Assembly: GCA_002398365.1 (NCBI GenBank)
Contig: DGYK01000049.1
Coordinates: 9,701 to 73,700, forward strand
From: Flammeovirgaceae bacterium UBA5008
Lineage (GTDB): Bacteria; Bacteroidota; Bacteroidia; Cytophagales; Cyclobacteriaceae
Direction of reading: 5' to 3'
DNA: 64,000 nucleotides
The notes below the pieces were generated by a model. The model searched no databases and was not told where the DNA came from. It saw only the letters and a program-made list of their open reading frames with translations. The translations under genes and the position numbers were made by a program. Numbering within the stretch: position 1 is the first letter of the stretch; each line of letters opens with the position of its first letter. Below, one piece after another: positions 1 to 8,499 of the stretch.

Positions 1-2
1 CG

Positions 3-530
3 CTCGAGCGATTGAAAGTAGATTTTACCATCACCGATCATCCGGAAGAAATTCAACAAGCGGACAAAGTCATTTTTCCGGGCGTGGGCGAAGCCAGCAC
101 CACGATGCGTTACTTAAAAGATCACCGACTCGATGATCTGATTCGTTCGTTAAAACAACCGGTGTTAGGCATTTGTCTGGGGATGCAATTAATGTGCAAA
201 CACTCCGAAGAAAACGACACGCCTTGTTTGGGCATCTTTGACGAAACGGTTCGTTTGTTTGTACCTCATCACCACGAAAAAGTGCCACACATGGGATGGA
301 ACTCGCTGACCACAATAAATGATTGGCTTCCCTCCGATTTGAAAGATCAATTTGTTTACTTTGTGCACAGTTTTTATGTACCGCTCAGTGCGCACACCTC
401 TGCACAAACCGACTACATTCAAACCTTCAGTTCTGCCATGCGAAAAGATAACTTTTATGCCGTTCAGTTTCATCCGGAAAAGTCCGGGCCCGTGGGAGAA
501 AAAGTAATTCAGGCATTTCTCCGGCAATAA
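3..530 (+). CDS. hisH: Imidazole glycerol phosphate synthase, glutaminase subunit HisH (5' truncated)
   Basis: Glutamine amidotransferase half of imidazole glycerol phosphate synthase; it frees ammonia from glutamine and passes it to HisF in histidine biosynthesis. The window opens inside the gene: the frame is open to the first codon (reads L-E-R-L-K-V-D-F), so roughly 25-30 N-terminal residues and the true start are missing. The class I triad is visible: nucleophile Cys in GICLGMQ (about residue 58 of the visible part) and the His-Glu pair in QFHPEKSG near the C-terminus. PGVGEAS is the usual oxyanion/glycine loop. It is 10 bases upstream of hisA and is clearly the first visible gene of a his operon. 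Confidence 0.96.
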   Translation, partial: LERLKVDFTITDHPEEIQQADKVIFPGVGEASTTMRYLKDHRLDDLIRSLKQPVLGICLGMQLMCKHSEENDTPCLGIFDETVRLFVPHHHEKVPHMGWNSLTTINDWLPSDLKDQFVYFVHSFYVPLSAHTSAQTDYIQTFSSAMRKDNFYAVQFHPEKSGPVGEKVIQAFLRQ

Positions 531-540
531 TCATCAACAA

Positions 541-1254
541 ATGAGAATCATCCCAGCTATCGATATCATCAATGGAAAGTGCGTTCGGCTTTCGCAAGGC
601 GACTTTTCGAAAATGAAAGTCTACAACGAAGATCCGGTGGAAGTAGCCAAAGAATTTGAAGAAGCCGATCTGGAATATTTACACCTGATCGATTTGGATG
701 GCGCCAAGAAAGGTGAAGTGGTGAATTGGAAAGTAATTCGTGACATCCAAGAAGACACCGCGCTTCAGGTCGATTTTGGCGGTGGCGTAAAAACCGAAGA
801 AGAAGTGCAAGAGCTACTTTACCTCGGCATCAATCAAATCAACGTAGGAAGTGTGGCCGTAAAAGAACCTGAAAAATTTATTGGCTGGCTGAAGAAGTTT
901 GGCTCTGAAAACTTTATTCTCAGTGCGGATGTAAAAGGCGAAAATGTTTCCATCAACGGTTGGCTTGAATCAACCGAATTCCGACTGTTTGATTTGGTGA
1001 CCAAGTTTGCCGATCATGGTTTGGAATATCTTACCGTAACTGACATCGCCACCGATGGCATGCTCAGCGGCCCTAACTTTGGGTTGTATAAAAAGCTGAT
1101 GAAGAAATTTCCCGACTTAAAAATCATCGCCAGCGGTGGTGTAAGTTCCATCGATGACTTGAAAGAATTACAACACATCAAAGTATTTGGAGCGATTGTC
1201 GGTAAAGCCATTTACGAAGGGCACATTCAACTGAGTCAATTGAAAAATCTGTAG
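541..1254 (+). CDS. hisA: ProFAR isomerase HisA
   Basis: 1-(5-phosphoribosyl)-5-[(5-phosphoribosylamino)methylideneamino] imidazole-4-carboxamide isomerase, a (beta-alpha)8 barrel. The full family length is present (237 aa). The N-terminal strand MRIIPAIDI carries the first catalytic Asp (D8), TVTDIATDGML carries the second, and the phosphate-binding glycines are in FGGGV and ASGGV. The ATG follows hisH after 10 bases, and the stop lies 2 bases before the hisF start, so the two are almost certainly co-transcribed. Nothing unusual was seen. Confidence 0.97.
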   Translation: MRIIPAIDIINGKCVRLSQGDFSKMKVYNEDPVEVAKEFEEADLEYLHLIDLDGAKKGEVVNWKVIRDIQEDTALQVDFGGGVKTEEEVQELLYLGINQINVGSVAVKEPEKFIGWLKKFGSENFILSADVKGENVSINGWLESTEFRLFDLVTKFADHGLEYLTVTDIATDGMLSGPNFGLYKKLMKKFPDLKIIASGGVSSIDDLKELQHIKVFGAIVGKAIYEGHIQLSQLKNL

Positions 1255-1256
1255 TC

Positions 1257-2018
1257 GTGCTGACCAAACGAATTATCCCTTGCTTAGATATCAAAGATGG
1301 TCGCACGGTAAAAGGTGTGAACTTCCTAGAGTTGCGTGATGCCGGTGATCCCGTAGCGCTGGGCGAAATGTATGCCCAACAAGGTGCCGATGAATTAGTC
1401 TTTTTGGACATCTCGGCTACCAACGAAAAACGAAAAACATTTGTAAAGCTGGTGCGCGAGATTGCAGCTCATGTCAATATTCCATTTACCGTAGGCGGAG
1501 GCATCAGTAGCATCGAAGATGTAGCACCATTGCTCGAAGCCGGTGCCGACAAAGTGAGCATCAACTCTGCCGCTGTTTCGAATCCACAACTGATTGACGA
1601 TTTAGCCAAAGCGTTCGGGTCGCAATTTGTGGTGCTCGCCATTGATGCGCGCAAAGTGAATAACCAATGGACGGTGCATACGCATGGCGGATCGCGACCC
1701 ACGGAAAAGAAGTTGTTTACGTGGGCGAAAGAAGGTCAGTCGCGCGGTGCGGGTGAGATTCTTTTCACCAGTATGGATCACGATGGAACGAAGAGTGGCT
1801 TCGCGGTAGACCCATTGGAAAAGTTAAATCAGTTGTTACAAATTCCGGTGATCGCTTCCGGGGGTGCCGGCAACATGAGTCATTTTCTGGAAGCTTTTGT
1901 TATTGGGAAAGCAGATGCCGCATTGGCTGCTACGCTCTTTCATTTTGGTGAAATTAAAATCCCGGACCTCAAATCGTATTTAAGCAATCATTACCTTCCT
2001 ATTCGTAAAACCATATGA
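1257..2018 (+). CDS. hisF: Imidazole glycerol phosphate synthase, cyclase subunit HisF
   Basis: Cyclase subunit that joins ammonia from HisH with PRFAR to give imidazole glycerol phosphate and AICAR. The barrel is full length (253 aa). Catalytic Asp11 is in RIIPCLDIKDG and the second catalytic Asp in VLAIDARKV; phosphate-binding motifs are VGGGI and ASGGAG. The start is a GTG two bases after the hisA stop; the next residues LTKRIIPC match the expected HisF N-terminus, so no other start is plausible. The 3' end overlaps hisIE by four bases (ATGA), which indicates translational coupling. Confidence 0.97.
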   Translation: MLTKRIIPCLDIKDGRTVKGVNFLELRDAGDPVALGEMYAQQGADELVFLDISATNEKRKTFVKLVREIAAHVNIPFTVGGGISSIEDVAPLLEAGADKVSINSAAVSNPQLIDDLAKAFGSQFVVLAIDARKVNNQWTVHTHGGSRPTEKKLFTWAKEGQSRGAGEILFTSMDHDGTKSGFAVDPLEKLNQLLQIPVIASGGAGNMSHFLEAFVIGKADAALAATLFHFGEIKIPDLKSYLSNHYLPIRKTI

Positions 2019-2614
2019 TCAACATCGCTGAATTAGATTTTCAAAAATCGGACGGACTGATTCCATGCATTGTGCAGGATGCCTCCACCGACAAAGTTTT
2101 GATGTTGGGTTATGTGAACGAGGAAGCGTTGCAAAAGACCATCACTGAAAAGAAAGTAACCTTCTTTAGCAGAAGCAAACAACGCCTCTGGACAAAAGGA
2201 GAAACCTCCGGCAATTTTTTGCACCTCGTTTCCATCTTGCAAGATTGTGATCGCGATACATTGCTGATCAAGGTAAACCCTGCCGGACCAGCCTGTCACA
2301 CGGGTGCCGACACCTGTTTCAATGAGAAAAATACCTTCAACGATGTTCGTTTTCTCGATGACGTGATTCAAAATAGAAAAGCCAATCCCAAAGAAGGTTC
2401 ATACACTAATCAGTTACTGAGCAAGGGAATCAATAAAGTGGCTCAGAAGGTAGGTGAAGAAGCCGTTGAGTTGGTGATCGAAGCAAAAGACAACAACAAA
2501 GAATTATTTCTGGGCGAAGCGGCCGATTTAATGTATCACTACCTGGTGCTATTGGCCGCAAAAAATCTTCAACTCTCCGATGTAGTTCAGGTATTGAAGC
2601 AGCGCCATTCGTGA
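2015..2614 (+). CDS. hisIE: Bifunctional phosphoribosyl-AMP cyclohydrolase / phosphoribosyl-ATP pyrophosphatase HisIE
   Basis: Carries out steps 2 and 3 of histidine synthesis. The N-terminal HisI domain (about residues 1-105) has SRSKQRLWTKGETSGN and the zinc-binding cysteines in QDCDRDTLL, GPACHTGADTCF. The C-terminal HisE domain (about 110-199) has the acidic pyrophosphatase motif GEEAVELVIEAK. At 199 aa it has the normal length for the fused form. The ATG overlaps the hisF stop. It is the last gene of the his cluster; the next gene starts about 60 bases on with a different theme. Confidence 0.97.
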   Translation: MINIAELDFQKSDGLIPCIVQDASTDKVLMLGYVNEEALQKTITEKKVTFFSRSKQRLWTKGETSGNFLHLVSILQDCDRDTLLIKVNPAGPACHTGADTCFNEKNTFNDVRFLDDVIQNRKANPKEGSYTNQLLSKGINKVAQKVGEEAVELVIEAKDNNKELFLGEAADLMYHYLVLLAAKNLQLSDVVQVLKQRHS

Positions 2615-2676
2615 TTTGTCCGTTTCACAACAAATTAATTAAAAAGTTATAGCTTCATTTATTGAAAAATGAAGCT

Positions 2677-3363
2677 ATGGCAAATGAGACAATTCAGCGC
2701 AACGGGCATCCGTTTATCCCTCATTCTTCTTCAGCGCCTACTGCCGAAGAACTGATCATTTCCAGCACGGCATTTTATCAACACATGAATCAAAGGCGCT
2801 CAATGCGCGACTTCACCGATCAACCTATTTCGGTAGAAGTAATTGAGAATATTATCCGGACAGCCTCCACGGCACCTTCGGGAGCGAATAAGCAGCCCTG
2901 GACGTTTTGTGTGGTTTCGAATCCGGTAACGAAAAAAGAAATACGAATAGCTGCGGAAAAAGAAGAATACGAAAGCTATACACAGCGCATGAGTGATGAA
3001 TGGCTTCGTGATATCGAACCCTTACAAACCGATTGGCAAAAACCATTTCTGGAAACCGCCCCTTATCTGATTGTCGTTTTCAAACAAGTCTATGAATTGA
3101 AACCAGACGGAACGAAAGGCAATCATTACTATGTGAATGAATCCGTAGGTATTGCTTGTGGATTCTTATTGGCTGCGATCCATCATGCCGGATTAGCCGC
3201 TTTAACGCATACACCAAGTCCCATGAATTTTTTGACTGAGTTACTTCATCGCCCGGAAAACGAGCGCCCGTACTTATTGATTCCGGTAGGATATGCCGCA
3301 CCCGATGCACTCGTTCCGGATTTAAAAAGAAAACCATTGAGTGAAGTGTCGGTTTGGTATTAA
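2677..3363 (+). CDS. Nitroreductase-fold flavoprotein, iodotyrosine deiodinase-like
   Basis: FMN-dependent nitroreductase superfamily protein of 228 aa. The FMN-binding RRSMRDF (residues 40-46) and APSGANKQPW (66-75) are seen. It also carries the lid features that mark iodotyrosine deiodinase (IYD) and its bacterial relatives: the E-x-x-x-Y pair (E97, Y101 in EYESYTQRM) and the Lys in TDWQK (K122), followed by TAPYLIVVFKQVY and VPDLKRKPL close to the C-terminus, all close to my memory of human IYD. Bacterial relatives dehalogenate halotyrosines; the natural substrate here is unknown. I chose ATG 2677; an in-frame TTG at 2662 would add five residues. The gene follows hisIE by 62 bases but need not belong to it. 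Confidence 0.85.
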   Translation: MANETIQRNGHPFIPHSSSAPTAEELIISSTAFYQHMNQRRSMRDFTDQPISVEVIENIIRTASTAPSGANKQPWTFCVVSNPVTKKEIRIAAEKEEYESYTQRMSDEWLRDIEPLQTDWQKPFLETAPYLIVVFKQVYELKPDGTKGNHYYVNESVGIACGFLLAAIHHAGLAALTHTPSPMNFLTELLHRPENERPYLLIPVGYAAPDALVPDLKRKPLSEVSVWY

Positions 3364-3372
3364 ATTGCCATC

Positions 3373-4356
3373 ATGATTCGAAAGCTACTGAAGTACATTT
3401 CCTACACCCTTCTCGGGTTGTTCATGCTACTAATCATAGTAGGCATTGTCTGGTATCGCAGCGACATCGAAGTGAAAGACCTTGAGCCAACTTATTTTAC
3501 AGCACAGTCTTCGTACATTCAAGTTGATGATGCCAAACTTCATGTGCGCCAGCGCGGTTCGGGACCGGCCATTTTCTTACTGCATGGCAGCTTCGCCTCG
3601 CTGCACACATGGAATGGCTGGGAGAATGAACTCGAGAAAAGCTTTCATACCATTTCCGTAGACTTTCCCGGACACGGTTTAACAGGACCCACACCAAGTG
3701 CAAAGTATTCAACCGATGATTATGCGCAATTGATTTTTAGTTTGGCCGATCAGTTGAAAATCGACACGTTTTACGTAGCCGGAAATTCCATGGGAGGACA
3801 AGTGGCCTGGAAGATGGCCCTTCATCATCCTGAAAGAGTGAAGAAACTTATACTGGTCGATGCAGCGGGTTACTCACGTATAGACACAGCTAAGAAATCA
3901 TCGAAGCAAAACAGACCTTTCATTTTTAAACTGTTGCAAAACGATTTTGCTGCCAGGTTTTTAGTGAAGATCACTCCTCGTTTTCTATTCCGATGGAATC
4001 TGAAGCAAGTATACGGCAACCCCGATGCAGTGCGCGAAGAAGATGTAAATCGGTTTTATGATTTGATGATGCGTTCGGGCAACCGCGAGGCAACCATGCA
4101 GCGACTGCGCCAACCGGGAAAAGATTTACAAGACAGTATTCGGTTTATCACAACTCCCACTTTGATTCTGTGGGGCGAAGAAGATCGATGGATTCCGGTG
4201 GCCAATGCGTATCGCTTCAAAAAAGACATCCCGTATTCGCATCTGATTGTTTGGCAAGGACTCGGTCACGTGCCCATGGAAGAACAGCCTCAAACAACCG
4301 TAGCTTCTATCCTTCCATTTTTAAACAACAAACCAGGGAATAATAGCCAACAGTAG
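3373..4356 (+). CDS. Membrane-anchored alpha/beta hydrolase
   Basis: Alpha/beta-fold hydrolase of 327 aa. One N-terminal membrane segment (about residues 8-28) probably anchors it with the catalytic domain outside the cytoplasm. The oxyanion HG motif (LLHGSFAS), the nucleophile elbow GNSMGG (Ser139), an acid in LWGEEDRW and the His in GLGHVPMEE form a complete triad, as in epoxide hydrolase or haloperoxidase-like esterases. The substrate cannot be told from sequence. The ATG is 9 bases downstream of the IYD-like gene's stop, so the two are likely co-transcribed. Confidence 0.88.
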   Translation: MIRKLLKYISYTLLGLFMLLIIVGIVWYRSDIEVKDLEPTYFTAQSSYIQVDDAKLHVRQRGSGPAIFLLHGSFASLHTWNGWENELEKSFHTISVDFPGHGLTGPTPSAKYSTDDYAQLIFSLADQLKIDTFYVAGNSMGGQVAWKMALHHPERVKKLILVDAAGYSRIDTAKKSSKQNRPFIFKLLQNDFAARFLVKITPRFLFRWNLKQVYGNPDAVREEDVNRFYDLMMRSGNREATMQRLRQPGKDLQDSIRFITTPTLILWGEEDRWIPVANAYRFKKDIPYSHLIVWQGLGHVPMEEQPQTTVASILPFLNNKPGNNSQQ

Positions 4357-4410
4357 GCACACAATTAACCAAAAGAGAAATCGCTTGCTGTTCTTCTGTT
4401 CAGACGACAT
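4321..4410 (-). CDS. Possible 29-aa single-span membrane peptide
   Basis: A short minus-strand ORF that overlaps the last 36 bases of the hydrolase gene. It reads MSSEQKNSKRFLFWLIVC then a hydrophobic stretch ending IIPWFVV. A charged N-terminus followed by one membrane helix is typical of very small bacterial membrane proteins, but length alone cannot separate it from chance. No ribosome binding site is visible, which is normal in this phylum. Confidence 0.3.
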   Translation of the reverse strand: MSSEQKNSKRFLFWLIVCLLLAIIPWFVV

Positions 4411-4481
4411 AATAAAGAGTTTTTACAAGCAAACGATCTCTTCATAAGCAGGTTTTTAGATTAACAAATCATTAACTAGGG

Positions 4482-4505
4482 AAGGAATTGCGGCTTCAAT
4501 TCCTT
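4482..4505. other. Perfect 8-bp inverted repeat (hairpin)
   Basis: AAGGAATT, an 8-base loop, then AATTCCTT, ending 31 bases before the transketolase-like start. No T-run follows on either strand, so it is not a canonical terminator; it may be a 5'-leader hairpin or an operator. Confidence 0.45.
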
Positions 4506-4536
4506 AAAATTGCATGATCATTTTTAACTCACTATC

Positions 4537-5493
4537 ATGACTCAATTTTCCTTCACTGAAAAGAAAGATACACGCTCCGGTTTCGGGGCCGGTTTACACG
4601 AATTAGGCAAAGCCGATAGCAATGTGGTGGCCTTGTGTGCCGACCTGACGGGATCGTTGAAAATGGATGCCTTTAAAAAGGACTTTCCCGATCGTTTCTT
4701 TCAGGTAGGAATTGCCGAAGCCAACATGATGGGCCTCGCAGCCGGTATGACCATTGGTGGTAAGATTCCGTTTACCGGAACGTTTGCCAACTTCTCGACC
4801 GGGCGCGTGTACGATCAGATTCGTCAGTCGATTGCTTACTCGGGCAAGAACGTGAAGATCTGTGCTTCCCATGCGGGACTTACCCTCGGTGAAGACGGTG
4901 CCACGCACCAGATACTCGAAGACATCGGCATGATGAAAATGCTTCCGGGCATGACCGTGATTGTTCCTTGCGATTATAACCAAACCAAAGCCGCTACCAT
5001 TGCTTTGGGCAAACACGTAGGACCAGCTTACCTCCGTTTCGGAAGACCGAGCTGGCCCATTTTTATGGCGGCTGATCGTCCTTTCAATATTGGCAAAGCG
5101 GATAAACTGATTGACGGTACCGATGTAACCATTTTTGCTACCGGCCACATGGTGTGGTTGGCGATTGAAGCCGAAGCAGCATTGGCAGAAAAAGGCATCC
5201 GCGCGGAAGTGATAAACATTCATACCATTAAACCTTTGGATGTAGAAGCCATTCTGGCCTCCGTACAAAAAACGAAGTGTGTAGTGACTTGCGAAGAGCA
5301 TCAAATCAATGGAGGGTTGGGCGATAGCGTAGCGCAGGTTTTGTCGCGCTTCTACCCTGCTCCACAAGAGTTTGTGGCCGTGAATGATAGCTTTGGCGAA
5401 AGCGGTACACCCACCCAATTGCTGACCAAATATGGCTTAAGCACAGAGCAAATCATCAAAGCCACCGAAAAAGTAATTGCGCGAAAGAAATAA
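4537..5493 (+). CDS. Transketolase C-terminal subunit
   Basis: Pyrimidine-binding plus C-terminal domains of a split transketolase (318 aa), the small subunit of a two-gene enzyme of the pentose phosphate pathway. The TPP-activating Glu is in VGIAEANMMGLAAGM, and GEDGATHQ and YLRFGRP are typical of the Pyr domain; residues from about 190 on form the C-terminal domain with EEHQINGGLG. The N-terminal, diphosphate-binding subunit is normally encoded next door, but here the upstream gene is a hydrolase and the downstream gene a ceramidase-like protein, so the partner must be encoded outside the window. DXS was considered but its N-terminal part is absent. Confidence 0.9.
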   Translation: MTQFSFTEKKDTRSGFGAGLHELGKADSNVVALCADLTGSLKMDAFKKDFPDRFFQVGIAEANMMGLAAGMTIGGKIPFTGTFANFSTGRVYDQIRQSIAYSGKNVKICASHAGLTLGEDGATHQILEDIGMMKMLPGMTVIVPCDYNQTKAATIALGKHVGPAYLRFGRPSWPIFMAADRPFNIGKADKLIDGTDVTIFATGHMVWLAIEAEAALAEKGIRAEVINIHTIKPLDVEAILASVQKTKCVVTCEEHQINGGLGDSVAQVLSRFYPAPQEFVAVNDSFGESGTPTQLLTKYGLSTEQIIKATEKVIARKK

Positions 5494-5518
5494 GGCCCGA
5501 TTGTTGCGAATGATTTCC

Positions 5519-5539
5519 ATGCCGGTTGCTTTTCGGCAT
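5519..5539. other. Short hairpin after the transketolase gene
   Basis: ATGCCG, a 9-base loop, CGGCAT between the transketolase stop and the next start. It lacks a strong T-run, so a role as terminator is uncertain. Confidence 0.35.
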
Positions 5540-5556
5540 TCTAAAATCAATTGATC

Positions 5557-6912
5557 GTGAAACGATTTATCAAATGGCTGTTGGGATTTGTATTCGCCTT
5601 ATTGGCGTTGGCCGTTGCCTTAATTGCCCCCATTAATCACACTCCGCTTGCCAAGCAATCTTTTCATCAAACGATGATGCAAAGATTACATGATACCCAA
5701 CTTAGTACCTCTACGCCACAACCTATTGAAGTTGGTTGGAGTAAATTCAACATCATTCCCTCCTACAGCATGCCCATGGCGGGCTACACACCCAAAGACA
5801 AATATGAAAGCATTCATGATTCGGTTTACTGCCGTGTGCTGGCAATCAATCAAGGAACTGCCACCTACTTTGTAGTGAGTGCGGATTTGATGTTATTCCC
5901 ACCTGTGATCAAAACGCGAATCGAAAGTGAATTGCAAAAGCAAAACAAAAACTACTTCCTCTATCTCACCGCCACCCACACCCACAGCAGCTTAGGCGGT
6001 TGGGATCCCAGTGCGGTGGGAAGAATTACCTTAGGCACCTATCATAGCGAATGGGTAGAAACCGTCTCGATGCAAATCATTGCGCAACTTGAATTGGCCC
6101 GTGCTTCGGCAAAGCCTGCCAAACTTTCGTACTTTGAACAAGAAGCAAAAGAATATGTAGAAAATAGGCTAGATGGAACCAATGGAAAGGTAGACGGAAA
6201 AATTCGTGGCGTTGAGTTTACACGAGCGGATAGCAGTCGAGGAATTTTGGTAAGCTACAGCGCGCATCCCACGACAGTGGAATTGTTGAGTAGAATTATA
6301 TCAGGTGACTATCCCAATGCGCTTACAGATCAATTAGAACAAAAGGCAGATTTTGCACTCTTTATGGCAGGCATGGTGGGAAGTCATCGCCTCAAGGGTG
6401 TCACCGGCACGGACTTTCAACGAATTGATTCTGCTGCTGATAGACTTCATTATAAAATAGAAATAGCACCCCGCTCTCCTCTCCCCGATTCAATCGCAAT
6501 CACCAGCGCTCACATCCCGATTGCATTCGGGCCATCACAACTACGCATCGCCAATGAGTGGAAAGTACGCAACTGGGCGTTTAACTCTTTAGTGGGTTCT
6601 TTACAAGGCGAACTCACCGTACTTCAGTTAGGAAACATTCTTCTCATCGGCACACCTTGCGATTTCTCAGGCGAAATTTTTGTCAATAAAGAGTTAGAAG
6701 CACAGGCAGCACGACTTGGAAAGAAAGTAATTATCACGAGCTTCAATGGAAACTACACGGGCTACGTAACAGACGATCGCTATTATGAAGCGGGGAACGA
6801 AGAAGAAGTGATGGCACTCAACTGGGTAGGCCCTTACTTTGGAGAATACTATGCCGAAATGCTCACGCATGTAATCCGGCATTCACCAACTACATCAACT
6901 CCCCTGCCCTGA
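5557..6912 (+). CDS. Neutral/alkaline ceramidase-like membrane-anchored protein
   Basis: About 451 aa with an N-terminal membrane or signal segment (LLGFVFALLALAVALIAP). The rest resembles the N-terminal domain of neutral/alkaline non-lysosomal ceramidase: a GWSKFNIIP-type beta strand, then TATHTHSSLGGWDP with the clustered histidines expected to bind zinc, and YSAHPTTVE. It is shorter than true ceramidases (about 600-700 aa) and lacks their C-terminal Ig-like domain, so the substrate may differ. Start is a GTG at 5557; an in-frame TTG at 5551 is an alternative. Its 3' end overlaps the convergent helicase gene by 18 bases. Confidence 0.8.
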   Translation: MKRFIKWLLGFVFALLALAVALIAPINHTPLAKQSFHQTMMQRLHDTQLSTSTPQPIEVGWSKFNIIPSYSMPMAGYTPKDKYESIHDSVYCRVLAINQGTATYFVVSADLMLFPPVIKTRIESELQKQNKNYFLYLTATHTHSSLGGWDPSAVGRITLGTYHSEWVETVSMQIIAQLELARASAKPAKLSYFEQEAKEYVENRLDGTNGKVDGKIRGVEFTRADSSRGILVSYSAHPTTVELLSRIISGDYPNALTDQLEQKADFALFMAGMVGSHRLKGVTGTDFQRIDSAADRLHYKIEIAPRSPLPDSIAITSAHIPIAFGPSQLRIANEWKVRNWAFNSLVGSLQGELTVLQLGNILLIGTPCDFSGEIFVNKELEAQAARLGKKVIITSFNGNYTGYVTDDRYYEAGNEEEVMALNWVGPYFGEYYAEMLTHVIRHSPTTSTPLP

Positions 6913-8133
6913 GCTACGCGGCTTGCGTCTAAAATTCCTTTTCTTATTAAACGGTTTCTTCTGACCGGAAGAGGCCGGTTTCTTTTCGGGTTCGTAAGCA
7001 GGACCGGCACCTAATTCATCCGGCAACTTTACCTTTTCAATTTCTTTTCCAATTAAACTTTCTATACGGAAAAATTTACGTTGGTCATTTCCATTAATTA
7101 ATGTAATGGCTGTACCAGTGGTAGCTGCGCGTGCGGTGCGACCAATGCGGTGAATGTAATCTTCCGGATCGGGTGGCACGTCAAAATTGATCACCAAATT
7201 GATTCCATCCACATCAATGCCTCGCGATAACACATCGGTTCCGATGAGGATAGAAAGTTGTTTGTTTTTGAATTCGCGGAGAATGTTCTCGCGCTCGTTT
7301 TGCTCTAAGTCCGAGTGAATGGCTTTGGCCACCAATCCGATTTTCTGCAACGAGCGATCGAGCTTTTTCACATTCTCTTTCGTTGACGCGAAAATGATAA
7401 TGGAGGTGTATTGGTTGTTCTTGAGAAGGATGTTGATCAGTTTTTCCTTTTGCTCATCGTACACCGAATACGCCAATTGCAAAATGCCTTCAGCCGGTTT
7501 TGAGATGGCGATGTTGATTTCCTTCGGATTCTTCAAAATACGATTCGCTAATGCGCGAATCTTCGGTGGCATGGTAGCAGAAAACAAAAGTGTTTGCCGC
7601 TCAGCCGGTAAGTATTTAATGATGCGAATGATGTCTTCATAAAAACCCATGTCGAGCATGCGATCGGCTTCATCGAGCACCAAATGTTCGACATGATCAA
7701 GTTTAATAGTGCCGGAAGCCAACTGTGCAATCAGGCGACCTGGTGTAGCGATAATGATCTCTACTCCTGCTTCCAATGCTTTCTTTTGCTGATCCCAAAT
7801 GGCGCCATCGCCACCGCCATATACAGGAATAGAGCTGACGCCCAAAAAGTAGCCAAAGCCTTCAATCTGTTGATCGATTTGCTGGGCCAGTTCGCGCGTA
7901 GGCGCAATCACCAACGTATTGAGGTGACGCTTTTCTGAGTTGACAATGTTATTGAGAATAGGCAGCAGGTAAGCTGCCGTTTTCCCGGTGCCTGTCTGCG
8001 CGCAAGCAATCACATCTTGTTTTTGCATGATCACCGGAATGGCCATATGCTGTATGGGTGTAGGTTTGATGTAACCCATGGAAGCTAGCCCTTCGGAAAG
8101 CTTCTCGTCAAAATTAAAATCGCTGAATGTCAA
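6895..8133 (-). CDS. DEAD-box RNA helicase (RhlE-like)
   Basis: ATP-dependent RNA helicase of 412 aa. Q motif in KPTPIQHMAIPVIM, motif I AQTGTGKTA, Ia APTRELAQQ, II LDEADRMLD, III FSATMP, V GTDVLSRGIDV, VI HRIGRTARA, then a short basic tail rich in Lys, Arg and Ser that should bind RNA. Members of this group assist ribosome assembly and cold growth. A cold shock gene lies directly upstream on the same strand, but with a terminator between them, so read-through would be partial at most. Confidence 0.95.
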   Translation of the reverse strand: MTFSDFNFDEKLSEGLASMGYIKPTPIQHMAIPVIMQKQDVIACAQTGTGKTAAYLLPILNNIVNSEKRHLNTLVIAPTRELAQQIDQQIEGFGYFLGVSSIPVYGGGDGAIWDQQKKALEAGVEIIIATPGRLIAQLASGTIKLDHVEHLVLDEADRMLDMGFYEDIIRIIKYLPAERQTLLFSATMPPKIRALANRILKNPKEINIAISKPAEGILQLAYSVYDEQKEKLINILLKNNQYTSIIIFASTKENVKKLDRSLQKIGLVAKAIHSDLEQNERENILREFKNKQLSILIGTDVLSRGIDVDGINLVINFDVPPDPEDYIHRIGRTARAATTGTAITLINGNDQRKFFRIESLIGKEIEKVKLPDELGAGPAYEPEKKPASSGQKKPFNKKRNFRRKPRSSGQGS

Positions 8134-8151
8134 AGTGTGAAGTGTTTGTCA

Positions 8152-8178
8152 TAAAAAAGCCCTGCGAAGTGCAGGGCT
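8152..8178 (-). terminator. Intrinsic terminator of the cold shock gene
   Basis: On the minus strand an 8-bp perfect stem AGCCCTGC/GCAGGGCT with a 5-base loop is followed by six T. It sits 24 bases after the cold shock stop codon and before the helicase start. Confidence 0.88.
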
Positions 8179-8201
8179 CTTATTTAAAAAGTGATCGGAT
8201 A

Positions 8202-8396
8202 TTAATTGGCTAAACGAACGTCAACCGCATTTAAACCTTTCTTACCTTCTTTTAGGTCGAATGTGATAGAATCGTTTTCACGAATCTTGTCAACCAATCC
8301 CGTTACGTGAACGAAATACTCTTGACCTGTTGATGTTTCTTTTACGAATCCAAAACCTTTAGCTTCGTTGAAGAATTTTACTGTTCCTTCTTTCAT
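8202..8396 (-). CDS. Cold shock protein, CspA family
   Basis: A 64-aa single cold-shock domain that binds single-stranded RNA/DNA. RNP1 is KGFGFV and RNP2 is EYFVHV; KEGTVKFFNEAKGFGF is the diagnostic N-terminus. The upstream 100 bases hold no gene and could be the structured leader usual for such genes, but I see no strong motif there. Confidence 0.96.
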   Translation of the reverse strand: MKEGTVKFFNEAKGFGFVKETSTGQEYFVHVTGLVDKIRENDSITFDLKEGKKGLNAVDVRLAN

Positions 8397-8499
8397 TTGT
8401 TTGTTATTGTAATTTGATAAATAAAGGTCAAAGATAGTACAATTTTCTTGGTATTTCAGTTTTCGTGTAAAGTAGTGACCGTTTGAACGAATTTAACAC

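Noticed and set aside
4603..5418. 271-codon minus-strand frame opposite the transketolase gene
   Set aside because: It mirrors a well-supported gene; composition is that of an antisense shadow.
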